In this document: positions 8,725 through 17,764 of the stretch, piece by piece
How positions within the stretch are numbered: the stretch's first letter is position 1
How the letters are laid out: each line of letters begins with the position of its first letter
Origin: Haloactinopolyspora alba
GTDB lineage: Bacteria; Actinomycetota; Actinomycetes; Jiangellales; Jiangellaceae
Direction of reading: 5' to 3'
DNA length: 64,000 nt
Assembly: GCF_003014555.1 (NCBI RefSeq)
Contig: NZ_PYGE01000002.1
Span: forward strand, 248,001 to 312,000
Made by a program: the position numbers and the translations under genes
Notes under the pieces: model-generated
Told to the model about the DNA's origin: nothing
What the model saw: only the letters and a program-made list of their open reading frames with translations
Databases searched by the model: none

Positions 8725-9991
8725 TCAGGGCGAGGTCGTCGAGGAGCGTGTCGAGGACGAGCTCTTCCTCGATGCGGACTCGATGCACGCGCATCGCTTC
8801 GGCGAGCTCCGGGTCCCACGGGGTGCTCTGCTCGTCGTCGGCGAGGTGGGGTAGGGCATCGCGACGTGGGTGGCGGGCGACGGCGTCGGTGTAATCGTTC
8901 GCGTTGAATCGCCACGGATACCAGCGGACCCGAGTCGCCAGCGTCCGGGCGATGCTCACGCCGCCCCAGTCGAAGTCGCCGTGATAGCGCACCGCCGATC
9001 CGCCACCGTGCAGCCGGAGCAGCAGCGTGATTGCCGCGGCTCCGGGCTGGCCGCGCACACAGACCAGCGGCGCGGCGTCCGCGCCGAGGCGGTCCGCGGC
9101 GGCCGAGACGACGGCCGGGTTCTCGCATACGCTGACCTTCGCTGGGATCACACCCGGATCGTCGGCGATCACTTGCCGCAATGTGAGGATCGCCGGCTGC
9201 CCGGCCGCGGTCATCGCGGCGAGTGCACGTGCGGTCGCTGTCGATGTGCCACCGGGCAAGCCGATCGTGAGGACGTTGGAGGACAGGTCGTCGACGAGTA
9301 CGCCCACGGATGCCCACGCGGACCTGCGCCACGCGGCCGACCCGTACGGGAGCTCGCCCGGACCTCCCAGCGCTTCGACCGCCGACGCGGCGATGGTGCC
9401 GAGCGGCGTATCGGCGTCCAGGGCATGCGCATCGTGGAGCACACGCGCGGAGAAGCCCGCGATCGACTCCCCGTCGGCCGGCAGCGCGTCGACGACGGCA
9501 CGAATGTCTTGGACGAGCTGCATCGCCTCGGTAGCTGACGACACCGCACGTCGTAGCCGTCCGCGCGACCGCACACCGTCGATCCAGCCGGCCAGCTCCG
9601 GGTGGCGTGCGGCCAGGTCGTCCAGCTGGGCCGTTGCGGCTCGCCACGCCTCGTCGTCGGCACGGCGCAGCTGAGGGTCGTCGACGGGGCCGGTCAATGT
9701 GACTACGGCGGACGCGAGTCCGTCGGGCCAGGCACCCGAGGTGCGCAGAACCTCGTCGAGACGTTCCAGCGACACCGAGACCGAGCTGGCCCGCGGTACC
9801 GATCGGCCGAGCAATCGGCCTACCGCGGCCCGTTGAGATTCGGTCGCCCCGGCGAGTGTGACCGTGCCGGACAGTGACCTCCCACGCTCCATGCGCTTGC
9901 GAACTCGCGCGACGATCCACGCGGTCTCCGGCACGTCCAGCAGGCGGCGCAGGCGGGCCTCGTCGCCGTCGTCCGAGGTCATCAATCCCAC
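8720..9991 (-). CDS. jetD: Wadjet type II nuclease subunit JetD (TIGR02679/DUF2399)
   Basis: This 423-residue protein has the C-terminal DUF2399 Toprim-like region. VCENPAVV carries Glu290, and YHGDFDWGG carries Asp339 and Asp341, the expected metal-binding acids. JetD is the nuclease of the Wadjet complex, which cuts circular plasmid DNA after loop extrusion by the SMC motor. It is last in the operon and overlaps the jetC stop by ten bases. A second Met (residue 4) could also start it. Its stop codon lies inside a dispersed repeat. Confidence 0.88.
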   Translation of the reverse strand: MGLMTSDDGDEARLRRLLDVPETAWIVARVRKRMERGRSLSGTVTLAGATESQRAAVGRLLGRSVPRASSVSVSLERLDEVLRTSGAWPDGLASAVVTLTGPVDDPQLRRADDEAWRAATAQLDDLAARHPELAGWIDGVRSRGRLRRAVSSATEAMQLVQDIRAVVDALPADGESIAGFSARVLHDAHALDADTPLGTIAASAVEALGGPGELPYGSAAWRRSAWASVGVLVDDLSSNVLTIGLPGGTSTATARALAAMTAAGQPAILTLRQVIADDPGVIPAKVSVCENPAVVSAAADRLGADAAPLVCVRGQPGAAAITLLLRLHGGGSAVRYHGDFDWGGVSIARTLATRVRWYPWRFNANDYTDAVARHPRRDALPHLADDEQSTPWDPELAEAMRVHRVRIEEELVLDTLLDDLALK

Positions 9992-12900
9992 AAGCCGGCC
10001 GCAGCCGGCTCGACGTCGGCGGAATCGATCTGGCTACGGGTACGTCCGTCCCACTCCCACCGCGACACGAGCACCGCCGGGACACCCTCGACCCGGGACA
10101 ACTGGGCAATCGACAACCCAGGGACCTCCGGGTAGCAGGCCCACTCTCGTTCGCTGGTCATCACCACGTCCAGGTCGAACGAATGCAGCAACCCCAGTGA
10201 CTTGGCACGCGAGTCGTCGTCGACGCCGGCGAATGCCTCATCCAGCGTGACGAGGCGGGCCGCGTGGGGTTTGCCGGCGGAACGGTAGTGCGACGACGCC
10301 GCCGCGAACAGCGGCAGGCTGACGGCCAGCACGCGTTCGCCGCCGGAGGCCGGGCCTGTCGCGGGCCGCCACGACCCGTTCTGGTAACGCTCCACGACGA
10401 AGTGGTGCCAGGCCCGGTAGTCGAGGGCGGTCTCGAGGTGTTCGTACCAGGTGCCGGTCTCGTCCGTTTCGCGGACGTCGGCGATGCGGCTCTGCAGGAA
10501 CGCGCCGATGACCTGACGGTCCTCGTCGCTCCACGCGTCGGCCATCTGCAGCAGGCGCCGCCGCGCGTCGGCGAGCCCAGCTGGCCCGTCGCGACGCGGT
10601 TGCCATACGACCCGCAGCCGCATGCCGGTGGAGGTCGGCCGCTCGGACAGTTCGGCATTCAGCGCGCGCAGGTGCGATTCGGCCTCGGTGACGAGATCGG
10701 CCAGGTTCGCGCCGATCTCGGTGACCAGATGGTTCTCGATGATCTCACGCTCGCGCGCTCCGAGCAGGCGTTCCCTGGCGTCGATGTCCTCGCGCAGGGT
10801 CGCTGCGAGTTCGGCGACCGGCGTGGTCTTACCGCCGAAGACGACGGTCACGACGTAGCCGTCGTCGCTCGGTTCTCCGACGGCTGTGTGCCCGTGCCGG
10901 CTCAGCGCGGCCTGCAAGGTCGTGAACTCCGTACTCAGCTTCGTCTGTACGCGTTCCCAAGCCTGGTCGTCGGCGTTGGTCGAAGCGAGCTCCTGGTCGA
11001 TCGAACGCGCGAGGCCGACCGCCTGGGACACGCTCCATTCGGCGTCCGAGTCGGGAATATCGAGGTCCGGGACGGCCACGGTGACCAGTCCGGTGGCAAC
11101 CGTGCGGCGCAGGGCAGCGATCGCGTGCTCACGCGCGGTGGCAGCGTCTTCCTGCTGTGCGGTGACCGAACGCTCGCGCTCCTGTGCGACCGCCTCAGCC
11201 TGCTGTGCTTCGCCGAGCGTGTCCCGGGTCGTGTCGATGGCGGCGTCGGTGTTCTTGCGTGCCTGGCTCACCTCGGCGCGGCGACGCTGGAACTCCCGTA
11301 CCTCCGCGCCGACCGTGGCCTCGAGCGTCTCCAAGCGCGTCCGCGCCGCCGCGTGTTCGTCGCCGCGGCGCCGGTGGGCGTGCTCTGCCGCGGTGTGCCG
11401 TTCGCCGGCGTTGCCTGCGTCGAGCTCAGCCGCAGCGAGCGTGCGCTGTTCTCGCCGCGCGAGGTCGGCGGCATGCCACAGGTGCTGCAGCGCCTCCGCG
11501 TAGGCGTCGGTGGCGTCTCGTATGGCGTCGAGCTCCGCGAGCGACGTCGGCAGATGCAGCGCCGCGGCGGCTTCGGTCAGTTCCGCTGCACGAGTGTCCG
11601 CCAGGGACCGGGCGCGCTCGACGTCGGTGGCCGCTTCGTCCCGGACAGCGGTGGCGTCGAGCACAGCGGCAGCGGCGGCGTCGAGGGCGGCGTCGGCGTC
11701 GCGGACGGGACGTTCGGACGGCAGCCGGGCACGCTCCTCGCGAACCTGACGAAGGCGTCGATCCAGGCGGTCGATGAGCTGAGTGACGTGCTCTTGCTCG
11801 GCTCGGACGTCGTCGAGTTCGGATCGCGCTTCGCCGAGACGACGTTGCCGGGCCGCCTCCCGGGCGCCGTCGCCGATGTACGACGCGTCGTTCTTCGACC
11901 AGGCACCGGTGACGACGCCGAGCCCGAACCGCCCGTCGGGGGAGACCCAGCTTGGCACGTCGCCGGCCGCCGTGTCGCCGGTGCCGGGATCGACCACAGC
12001 GATGTTGTGCAGCACAGTCAGCACGTCGGACGTGGCGACGCCGGTCTGCTCGGGCGGGAGTTCGGGGCGGAGTAGATCGGCCAGCGTGCGTGGCGACGAG
12101 GGAGGTAGCGGAGCGGATTTCTGCGCAGCCGGGGTGAGCAGGGCTTCGCCGTCTTCGGGTGAACGCAGCTCACCGCCGGGCAGGATGTGCGCGTCCAGCA
12201 GCCCGGCCGCCTCGAGCGCGGCCTCCAGACCCGCGTGGACCGCAGGATCGGTGTCGACGAAATCGACCGCTCGCCACAGCGGGAGGCCGGGCATGTCGTC
12301 GACCCGGGTGTGCCGCGCAGGCGGCGGGGTGGCCCGGCCCTCGTCCAGGGCGGCGATCTCGTCCGCCAAGGCGTCCGCACGTTCGGTGAGGTCCCCGGCT
12401 CGTGAGCGCGCCCGGGCGCGCTCGTCGGACAGGTCGCTGCGCGACTGCTCAGCGGCCTCATCGAGGGCAACCTCGACCGGACTGTGCCCTTCCAGCGTGA
12501 GCACCCAAGCTCGCAACTCGTCGACGACGGTGCCGATGTCGTCGAGACGCAGTTCGGTCAGCGCATTCAGATACGCGCCGGTCTCGTTGACCAGCGACTC
12601 CGCGGCATCGTTCCGCGCCGCGTCGGCCTGGGACCGCCGTGCCGACGCGCGATCCAGGTGCGACGTCGCGTCGTCGAGCTGGCGTTGGGCCGCCGAGAGC
12701 GCCTGTGCGGCCGCTTCGGCGACCGAGATGAGCTCACGGACCCGCGCGAGCCCTCGCCGCCGGCGCTGCAGTGTCTCGTCCGCCAACTGCCGCGCGTCGC
12801 TGGCCGATTCGTCCAGGACGGTCGCTACATCACCATGCGAAGCAGCGAGCGCGGCCGACGCCGCAGCACTACCGGCCTCGGAAGCCGCCTGCTCGCGGGC

Positions 12901-14073
12901 CGTGGCGGCCTCGTCGGCGACGTCTCGGGCGTGGGCGAGCGAGTCCTGTGCACGGGACAGATCGTCGGCTGCTCGCGCGGCCTGACCGGCCGCCTCTTCG
13001 GCACGTTCGGCAGCGGCGGCGACATCGCGGCCGGCGGACTCGAGCTGAACCTCGGCGTCGGCGTGTTCGCCGTCGACCAGCGCCTCGTACTGCGCCTCCA
13101 ACACTGCCGACCGCTCGCGCAGCGAGTTCAGCTCCGTCCTGGCATCGGTGACGGCCTGCTGTGCCGCGTCGACCTCACCGTGCAGCCGGACCAGTTCGCG
13201 GCCCAGGTGCTCGAACGTCGACTGGGTGCGACGTGGCTCGTCGGCGCGCCGCTTGCTGATCACTTCCGCGTACCGGCGGTAGTGCTCGAGGAAACTCTCG
13301 GTCGCACGCGCGGTGTCGGCCAGCTCCTCGAGTTGCTCGCGTTCGTCGTCGAGACCGCGGAAGCCTTCCGCGACGTACTCCACCAGGTCGGAGCGGACCG
13401 GCGGCAGCGACTCGGTGAGCGCGTCGGACAGCGCGCGCTCGTTCGGCCGTTTCGACAACTGGGGCTGCCGCAGTTGAACCAGCAGGTCGACAAGTGCGTC
13501 GTAGCGGCGTTCGCCGAGCCCGAAGAGCCTCTCGTCGACGGCACGACGGTAGTCGCGCTTGTGGTCGTAGACTCGGCCGCGGTCGCCGATCGCCTCGGTC
13601 AGCCGCTCACGGCTCAACGCGGTGCGAGAGGCGTCGAGCAACTGGAGATCGCCGCCGACGCGCTGGTCGGTGACGAAGAACCAGTGCCGGACCATGCCGC
13701 GGCCGCTCGCGGCCTTCAACCCGGCCCCGAGCGTGCAGAACTCGAGTGCGCCGTCGTCGGTTCGGCGCCCGAACTCGATCCAGGTGTATCCGAGCCGTTC
13801 CGGATGCGGGTGCTCGCCCCCGAGCAGGAGGTTCCACTCCATCCGCTTGTTCGGGTCGGCATCGGGTTCCACCCGGCGGGCGGACAGGTCACCGTCGAGC
13901 AGGAACGGCAGTGTCAGTGCGAGGACCTTCGACTTGCCGGTGCCGTTGTTGCCGCGCAGCAGCAGGCGGCCGTCGACGAACGGGAACTCCTCGTCGTCGT
14001 AGTAGAACAGGTCGATGAGGCCGATACGCAGGGGCTGCCACCGGGCGGTATCGGGCACCGGCAGGTCACTCAT
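9982..14073 (-). CDS. jetC: Wadjet type II SMC-like ATPase JetC (TIGR02680)
   Basis: This 1363-residue SbcC/MukB-like SMC protein has a Walker A motif GNNGTGKS at residues 41-48 near the N-terminus. Long heptad-rich coiled coils follow from roughly 230 to 1000, with high Ala, Glu, Arg and Gln. The ABC signature is SGGER near residue 1243 and a Walker B-like TLDEAFAGVDDD lies near 1278. JetC drives ATP-dependent DNA loop extrusion in the Wadjet anti-plasmid complex. It overlaps jetB (ATGA) and jetD. Its length is normal for the family, and no key ATPase residue seems missing. Confidence 0.92.
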   Translation of the reverse strand: MSDLPVPDTARWQPLRIGLIDLFYYDDEEFPFVDGRLLLRGNNGTGKSKVLALTLPFLLDGDLSARRVEPDADPNKRMEWNLLLGGEHPHPERLGYTWIEFGRRTDDGALEFCTLGAGLKAASGRGMVRHWFFVTDQRVGGDLQLLDASRTALSRERLTEAIGDRGRVYDHKRDYRRAVDERLFGLGERRYDALVDLLVQLRQPQLSKRPNERALSDALTESLPPVRSDLVEYVAEGFRGLDDEREQLEELADTARATESFLEHYRRYAEVISKRRADEPRRTQSTFEHLGRELVRLHGEVDAAQQAVTDARTELNSLRERSAVLEAQYEALVDGEHADAEVQLESAGRDVAAAAERAEEAAGQAARAADDLSRAQDSLAHARDVADEAATAREQAASEAGSAAASAALAASHGDVATVLDESASDARQLADETLQRRRRGLARVRELISVAEAAAQALSAAQRQLDDATSHLDRASARRSQADAARNDAAESLVNETGAYLNALTELRLDDIGTVVDELRAWVLTLEGHSPVEVALDEAAEQSRSDLSDERARARSRAGDLTERADALADEIAALDEGRATPPPARHTRVDDMPGLPLWRAVDFVDTDPAVHAGLEAALEAAGLLDAHILPGGELRSPEDGEALLTPAAQKSAPLPPSSPRTLADLLRPELPPEQTGVATSDVLTVLHNIAVVDPGTGDTAAGDVPSWVSPDGRFGLGVVTGAWSKNDASYIGDGAREAARQRRLGEARSELDDVRAEQEHVTQLIDRLDRRLRQVREERARLPSERPVRDADAALDAAAAAVLDATAVRDEAATDVERARSLADTRAAELTEAAAALHLPTSLAELDAIRDATDAYAEALQHLWHAADLARREQRTLAAAELDAGNAGERHTAAEHAHRRRGDEHAAARTRLETLEATVGAEVREFQRRRAEVSQARKNTDAAIDTTRDTLGEAQQAEAVAQERERSVTAQQEDAATAREHAIAALRRTVATGLVTVAVPDLDIPDSDAEWSVSQAVGLARSIDQELASTNADDQAWERVQTKLSTEFTTLQAALSRHGHTAVGEPSDDGYVVTVVFGGKTTPVAELAATLREDIDARERLLGAREREIIENHLVTEIGANLADLVTEAESHLRALNAELSERPTSTGMRLRVVWQPRRDGPAGLADARRRLLQMADAWSDEDRQVIGAFLQSRIADVRETDETGTWYEHLETALDYRAWHHFVVERYQNGSWRPATGPASGGERVLAVSLPLFAAASSHYRSAGKPHAARLVTLDEAFAGVDDDSRAKSLGLLHSFDLDVVMTSEREWACYPEVPGLSIAQLSRVEGVPAVLVSRWEWDGRTRSQIDSADVEPAAAGLWD

Positions 14074-15242
14074 GCGCCACCTCCACGAACGACAGGATCC
14101 GTCACCGCGAACCGTGCCAAGGCGGGAAGCGCGCGAACGCCGTCGTCGGTCCGTCCAGCCAGCCGCAACGCCGTCAGGCGGTCCAGCGCCGCCGCCGTCA
14201 GCGTGACCTCGGCACCAGCGTCACGGGAGCTCTTGCGCCAGTAGGAGCGGTGTCGCTCGGCCAGCGTACGCGTCAGGTCGTGCAGTTCGTCGAGGGTGTG
14301 CCAGTGCTCCGGCCGTGCGGCGAGCGCTTCGGCGAGCAGCAACGTCAGGTGCCCGTCGGTGCCGGTGTCCGGCATCTTCACATCGGTGAGACTGTCGTCG
14401 GGGTCGACCATGGCGATGCCCTCTGCGCGAACCTCGGCGGCCAGCCCGGTGAGCTCGGCGACGCGGCGCACGATGGCGGTGCGTTGGCGGCTCAGGTACC
14501 CGGACTCGTCCTCGCTGAGCTCGTCGAAATAGAGCACCGCATCGTCGAGCAGACGGCGGGTGAGCCGGTGCCGGATCTGCCGGTTGCGCAGTTCGGCGGA
14601 CTCCAGCGCGTCCAGCGGATCCGACGAGCCCAGGGCACGCAGCTGCTGGTCGAGCGACTCGGCCGAGACCATCGACGGTCCCCGCGTGGCGACGAGGATC
14701 TGGGACAGTACCCGCCGGGACACGTCGTAGAGGACGTCGCCGGTGTTGCGCAGGTAGTCTTCTTCGTCGCCGGACACCCGGACGAGTACGCCCCAGCGCA
14801 GCAACAGATGGACGACGGCGACGAGGTCCGACTTCTGCTCGCGCCCGGTCAAGCTGAACTCGACGTCGGCGTCGTCCAGCAGTGGCGCTGCGGCCAGCAG
14901 CACGACCTGCTCGGCGAGCCGGCCGAGGGGTATTTGCGCGTCGGCACGTTCCAATGCTGCCAGCGCCAGACAGAACAGGACGTACTGGCGGCGACTGAAC
15001 GCCGAGCCGTTGCGTGGGTCGCGCGCCGGACGGGTGTCGTCGTCCGGCCATGCGGGCTGCTTGTGCAACCGGATGACCTCGGAGTCGGCGTGCAGCCGCC
15101 AGCCGGTGTTCAGGTCGAACCACGAGCGCAGCTCGGTGACATGACGTCGTACGGTGCGGAAGTCGTCGTGTTCCGATGCGCGTAGCAGCGGCTTCTGCAG
15201 CAGGATCCGCGCGGCCCTCTGACGTCCCTCGAGCTGGCTCAT
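14070..15242 (-). CDS. jetB: Wadjet type II subunit JetB (TIGR02678/DUF2398)
   Basis: This 390-residue protein matches the DUF2398 family: ERQRAARILLQKPLLRA at the N-terminus, EVIRLHKQPAWPDD, SRRQYVLFCLALAALERAD and a C-terminal region predicted as winged helix. In Wadjet complexes JetB is the kite subunit that binds the coiled-coil neck of the SMC motor. Four-base overlaps with jetA upstream and jetC downstream indicate one transcript and balanced translation. Confidence 0.88.
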   Translation of the reverse strand: MSQLEGRQRAARILLQKPLLRASEHDDFRTVRRHVTELRSWFDLNTGWRLHADSEVIRLHKQPAWPDDDTRPARDPRNGSAFSRRQYVLFCLALAALERADAQIPLGRLAEQVVLLAAAPLLDDADVEFSLTGREQKSDLVAVVHLLLRWGVLVRVSGDEEDYLRNTGDVLYDVSRRVLSQILVATRGPSMVSAESLDQQLRALGSSDPLDALESAELRNRQIRHRLTRRLLDDAVLYFDELSEDESGYLSRQRTAIVRRVAELTGLAAEVRAEGIAMVDPDDSLTDVKMPDTGTDGHLTLLLAEALAARPEHWHTLDELHDLTRTLAERHRSYWRKSSRDAGAEVTLTAAALDRLTALRLAGRTDDGVRALPALARFAVTDPVVRGGGA

Positions 15243-16840
15243 ACGGCCGCTCGCTGTCCGGGCGCTGCCCGCCGAGGCTGGTCGATGGCGGTGTCGATGA
15301 TCTCGACCACCTGGTCGGGGCCGCGAAGCACACCGCGTTCGGACCGGATCTCGACGACGGAAGGTGACGGGACGGCGCGTAGCCGGATACGCAGGCTGCC
15401 GTCGCCGACCGTCACGTCCGACGTGTCATGACCGGGTCGGCGGGCAGCCAGCGCGTCGCCGAGCAGGGTCAGGAACAGGCCGAAAGCGTGCGTGTCGAGC
15501 TCGGCGAACTCGGAAAGATGAACCGGACCATCGGTGACGACCGCGTCGCGAGCCCGGGCGGTCTGCTCGGCTTCGGTCGCCGCGTGTGCGGCCAGGATCG
15601 CCTTGTACTCTCGTCGATCGGTGACGTTGTGCGGCTTTCCACGGCGTTCGTAACTGCCGGTACGGCGCAACTGTGGCGAGACGTTGACCGGCTCGGGTTC
15701 GCTCCACGCGGCGCCGGCATTCGTCGGATCGGTCTCCCACCGTTGCAGGGTCGCGGGGTCGACGCTGAGATGGCGTGCGGAGCCGAGACCGAACGCGGTG
15801 TGCCACAGCCTGTGCCGGCCGGCGTCGTCGGGAGCCAATGCGAACCAGCGTGCCAAGGTCAAGAAGTCGGTGGACCGGTCCGATCGCCCGGACCGGCGGT
15901 CATTGACTTCGCGCACGACGTCGAGCAGCGCCGGAATCGCCGCGAGCGCCCGGGTGCGTAGCAGTTTGGCCTGGCTGTCCCGGCCTTCGGTCGAGACGAA
16001 CCACGACCTCAGCCCGAACCATCGGTTCCGCCAACGCTCATGGGCCTGCTTGCGGGCGACGGCAGCATCCGGGTCGTCAGGATCGGGCGCTTCGTCCGCG
16101 GCCTCTTCCGAGGCCACCAGGCCGAGGAGATGGTCGATGCGCTCGCCCTCCGCGTCTCGGATCAGACTCGCGATGGACACGCCGACGGTGACCAGATCGC
16201 CGATGAATCGGTTGATGTAGTCGATCAGCTTGTCTTTGTAGGCGATGAACGCGTCCTCGCTCGCTCCTTGCAAGTCGATGCTGCGTTGCAGCGACGACAT
16301 GAAGGCGCTGGCGTTCTCCGCCAGGTCGCTGAACCTGGAGGACAGCCCGTTCAGCGTGTTCCGTAGCTTGCCGAGATCCGGGTCGGGCGCGTCGGCGAGG
16401 ACCATGAGCTCGCGCAACCCGAGCTCGATGTCCGAGAGGGCCACTGCTTGTAAGGCACCGCGGCGCCCCAGCGCTTCGTCGTAGGCGGCAAGTGCGCGCT
16501 CGGCCGCTTCACCGGGTTGAGTCAGCTGGAACAGCAGCTTCTTGCGATAGAAGTCCTCGACGGCGGTGACTCGGCTGGTGTCCGGGTCGGAGCGGAGATT
16601 GCCCCACCTTTCGAGGCTCTCGAGCTTGGTGACGACCTCGTCCGGCTCGATCGCGGGGCCGCCGTCGAACATGAGGTCCGACGAGACGTCCTCCGGGCGC
16701 AGATGGACCTGGAACCGTTCTTTTGCCGTCACGAAGACGTCCATGATGCGCCGGTAGGTGTCGGCGCCCTCGGTGGTGAGGTGCGCGAATACTCCGAAAC
16801 GGTCCGGCGGCACCGACGCGTCGCGTTCGAACTCGCCCAT
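15239..16840 (-). CDS. jetA: Wadjet type II subunit JetA (TIGR02677/DUF2397)
   Basis: This 533-residue protein is the first gene of the operon. It resembles DUF2397: the N-terminal FGVFAHLTTEGADTYRRIM, a helical middle with MSSLQRSIDLQ, and an Arg-rich end. JetA is the kleisin-like subunit that bridges the SMC heads and helps recruit the nuclease. The ATG at 16840 faces the divergent acetyltransferase gene across a 175-base gap, which probably holds the operon promoter, though no convincing -10/-35 pair was seen. Confidence 0.87.
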   Translation of the reverse strand: MGEFERDASVPPDRFGVFAHLTTEGADTYRRIMDVFVTAKERFQVHLRPEDVSSDLMFDGGPAIEPDEVVTKLESLERWGNLRSDPDTSRVTAVEDFYRKKLLFQLTQPGEAAERALAAYDEALGRRGALQAVALSDIELGLRELMVLADAPDPDLGKLRNTLNGLSSRFSDLAENASAFMSSLQRSIDLQGASEDAFIAYKDKLIDYINRFIGDLVTVGVSIASLIRDAEGERIDHLLGLVASEEAADEAPDPDDPDAAVARKQAHERWRNRWFGLRSWFVSTEGRDSQAKLLRTRALAAIPALLDVVREVNDRRSGRSDRSTDFLTLARWFALAPDDAGRHRLWHTAFGLGSARHLSVDPATLQRWETDPTNAGAAWSEPEPVNVSPQLRRTGSYERRGKPHNVTDRREYKAILAAHAATEAEQTARARDAVVTDGPVHLSEFAELDTHAFGLFLTLLGDALAARRPGHDTSDVTVGDGSLRIRLRAVPSPSVVEIRSERGVLRGPDQVVEIIDTAIDQPRRAAPGQRAAV

Positions 16841-17015
16841 GACGTCCTGAGTATCACACGGCAGGGACAGTTCCCCGGTGATGCACGCCGTGGCCCTCGT
16901 GCATGGATCCAGTCTCGCCCCCGTGGGCTACCGGGTCGTGGAGATCATGAGGCCGCCCCGTCGGTGCGGGCGCGCGTGCTGGTTCTTCGCCGTGCCCTGA
17001 GGCAGGCTCACGGAC

Positions 17016-17525
17016 GTGATCGAGTTGCGAGTGCTCAGCCCGGACGACTGGATCACCTGGCGTGAGCTGCGGCTGGCGGCCCTGGCCGATGCGCCGTACG
17101 CCTTCGGGTCGCGCCTCGTGGACTGGCAGGGCGAGGGCGACCACGAGGAACGATGGCGCGCCCGGCTCGCGGTGCCGGGCTCGTACACGGTGGCGGCGCT
17201 GCTCGACGATGTTCCGGTCGGCTGCGCCTGCGGCATGCCTGCCGGCGACGGTGGCGCGGCCGAGCTGACTTCGATGTGGGTGAGCCCGGCGGTCCGGGGC
17301 CGTGGCGTCGGCGACCGGCTCGTAACGGCAGTGGAGCGCTGGGCCCGTGATGTCGGAGCGGCGGTGCTGCGACTGACGGTGGCCGAGGGGAACGATGCGG
17401 CGTCCGCGCTGTACAAGCGGCACGGATTCCGGTGGACGGGCGTCCGTCGGCTCATGCCCGACGGCGTACGTGCGGAACTGGGCATGGAGAAGTCGCTCCG
17501 CGACCCGGCGGCCGATGAGACGTGA
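17016..17525 (+). CDS. GNAT-family N-acetyltransferase
   Basis: The GTG start at 17016 gives 169 residues with the GNAT core. LTSMWVSPAVRGRGVGDRLV contains the acetyl-CoA pyrophosphate-binding R-G-x-G-V-G loop. LRLTVAEGNDAASALYKRHGF is the typical motif B end. It acetylates an amine, but the substrate is unknown. It is divergent from jetA and sits within the segment bounded by repeat copies 1 and 2. Confidence 0.85.
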   Translation: MIELRVLSPDDWITWRELRLAALADAPYAFGSRLVDWQGEGDHEERWRARLAVPGSYTVAALLDDVPVGCACGMPAGDGGAAELTSMWVSPAVRGRGVGDRLVTAVERWARDVGAAVLRLTVAEGNDAASALYKRHGFRWTGVRRLMPDGVRAELGMEKSLRDPAADET

Positions 17526-17649
17526 GGGCGGGAGTGCCCCGGATCGGACACGCGTGCCGATGCCGGTGGCGCGACACCGAGGAAGCACGGTGTCGTCCTG
17601 ACGACAGTGTGGAAGCTTGGTGCTTGGGGTGACGGTGGCGGGCATGACA

Positions 17650-17680
17650 GCGCCGGGCCCGGCTGAACCGGGCCCGGCGC
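17650..17680. terminator. Strong GC hairpin downstream of the acetyltransferase
   Basis: GCGCCGGGCCCGG (17650-17662) pairs perfectly with CCGGGCCCGGCGC (17668-17680) around a CTGAA loop. There is no T-tract. It lies 125 bases after the acetyltransferase stop and directly before repeat copy 2, between convergent genes. No gene is seen in 17526-17649. Confidence 0.7.
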
Positions 17681-17684
17681 CGTC

Positions 17685-17764
17685 GCATCACCAGGATCGT
17701 TCCTGCATCACGAGGCTTGCAGGGGTGGTGACGCATGGAATTCCATGCGGGACGTGATCATTCA
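17685..17764 (+). repeat. Dispersed 3'-end element, copy 2
   Basis: It matches copy 1 closely: GCATCACCAGGATCGT, then a second GCATCACGAGG, TTGCAGGGGTGGTGACGC, the palindrome CATGGAATTCCATG, and GGGACGTGATCATTC. Its end provides the stop codon of the minus-strand deacetylase gene (17762-17764). With copy 1 in the same orientation it brackets jetABCD and the acetyltransferase gene. Confidence 0.85.

Noticed and set aside
7994-17525. Prophage or integrative element carrying the defence genes
   Set aside because: No integrase, tRNA attachment site, capsid or conjugation genes were seen. Only the flanking short repeats suggest mobility.
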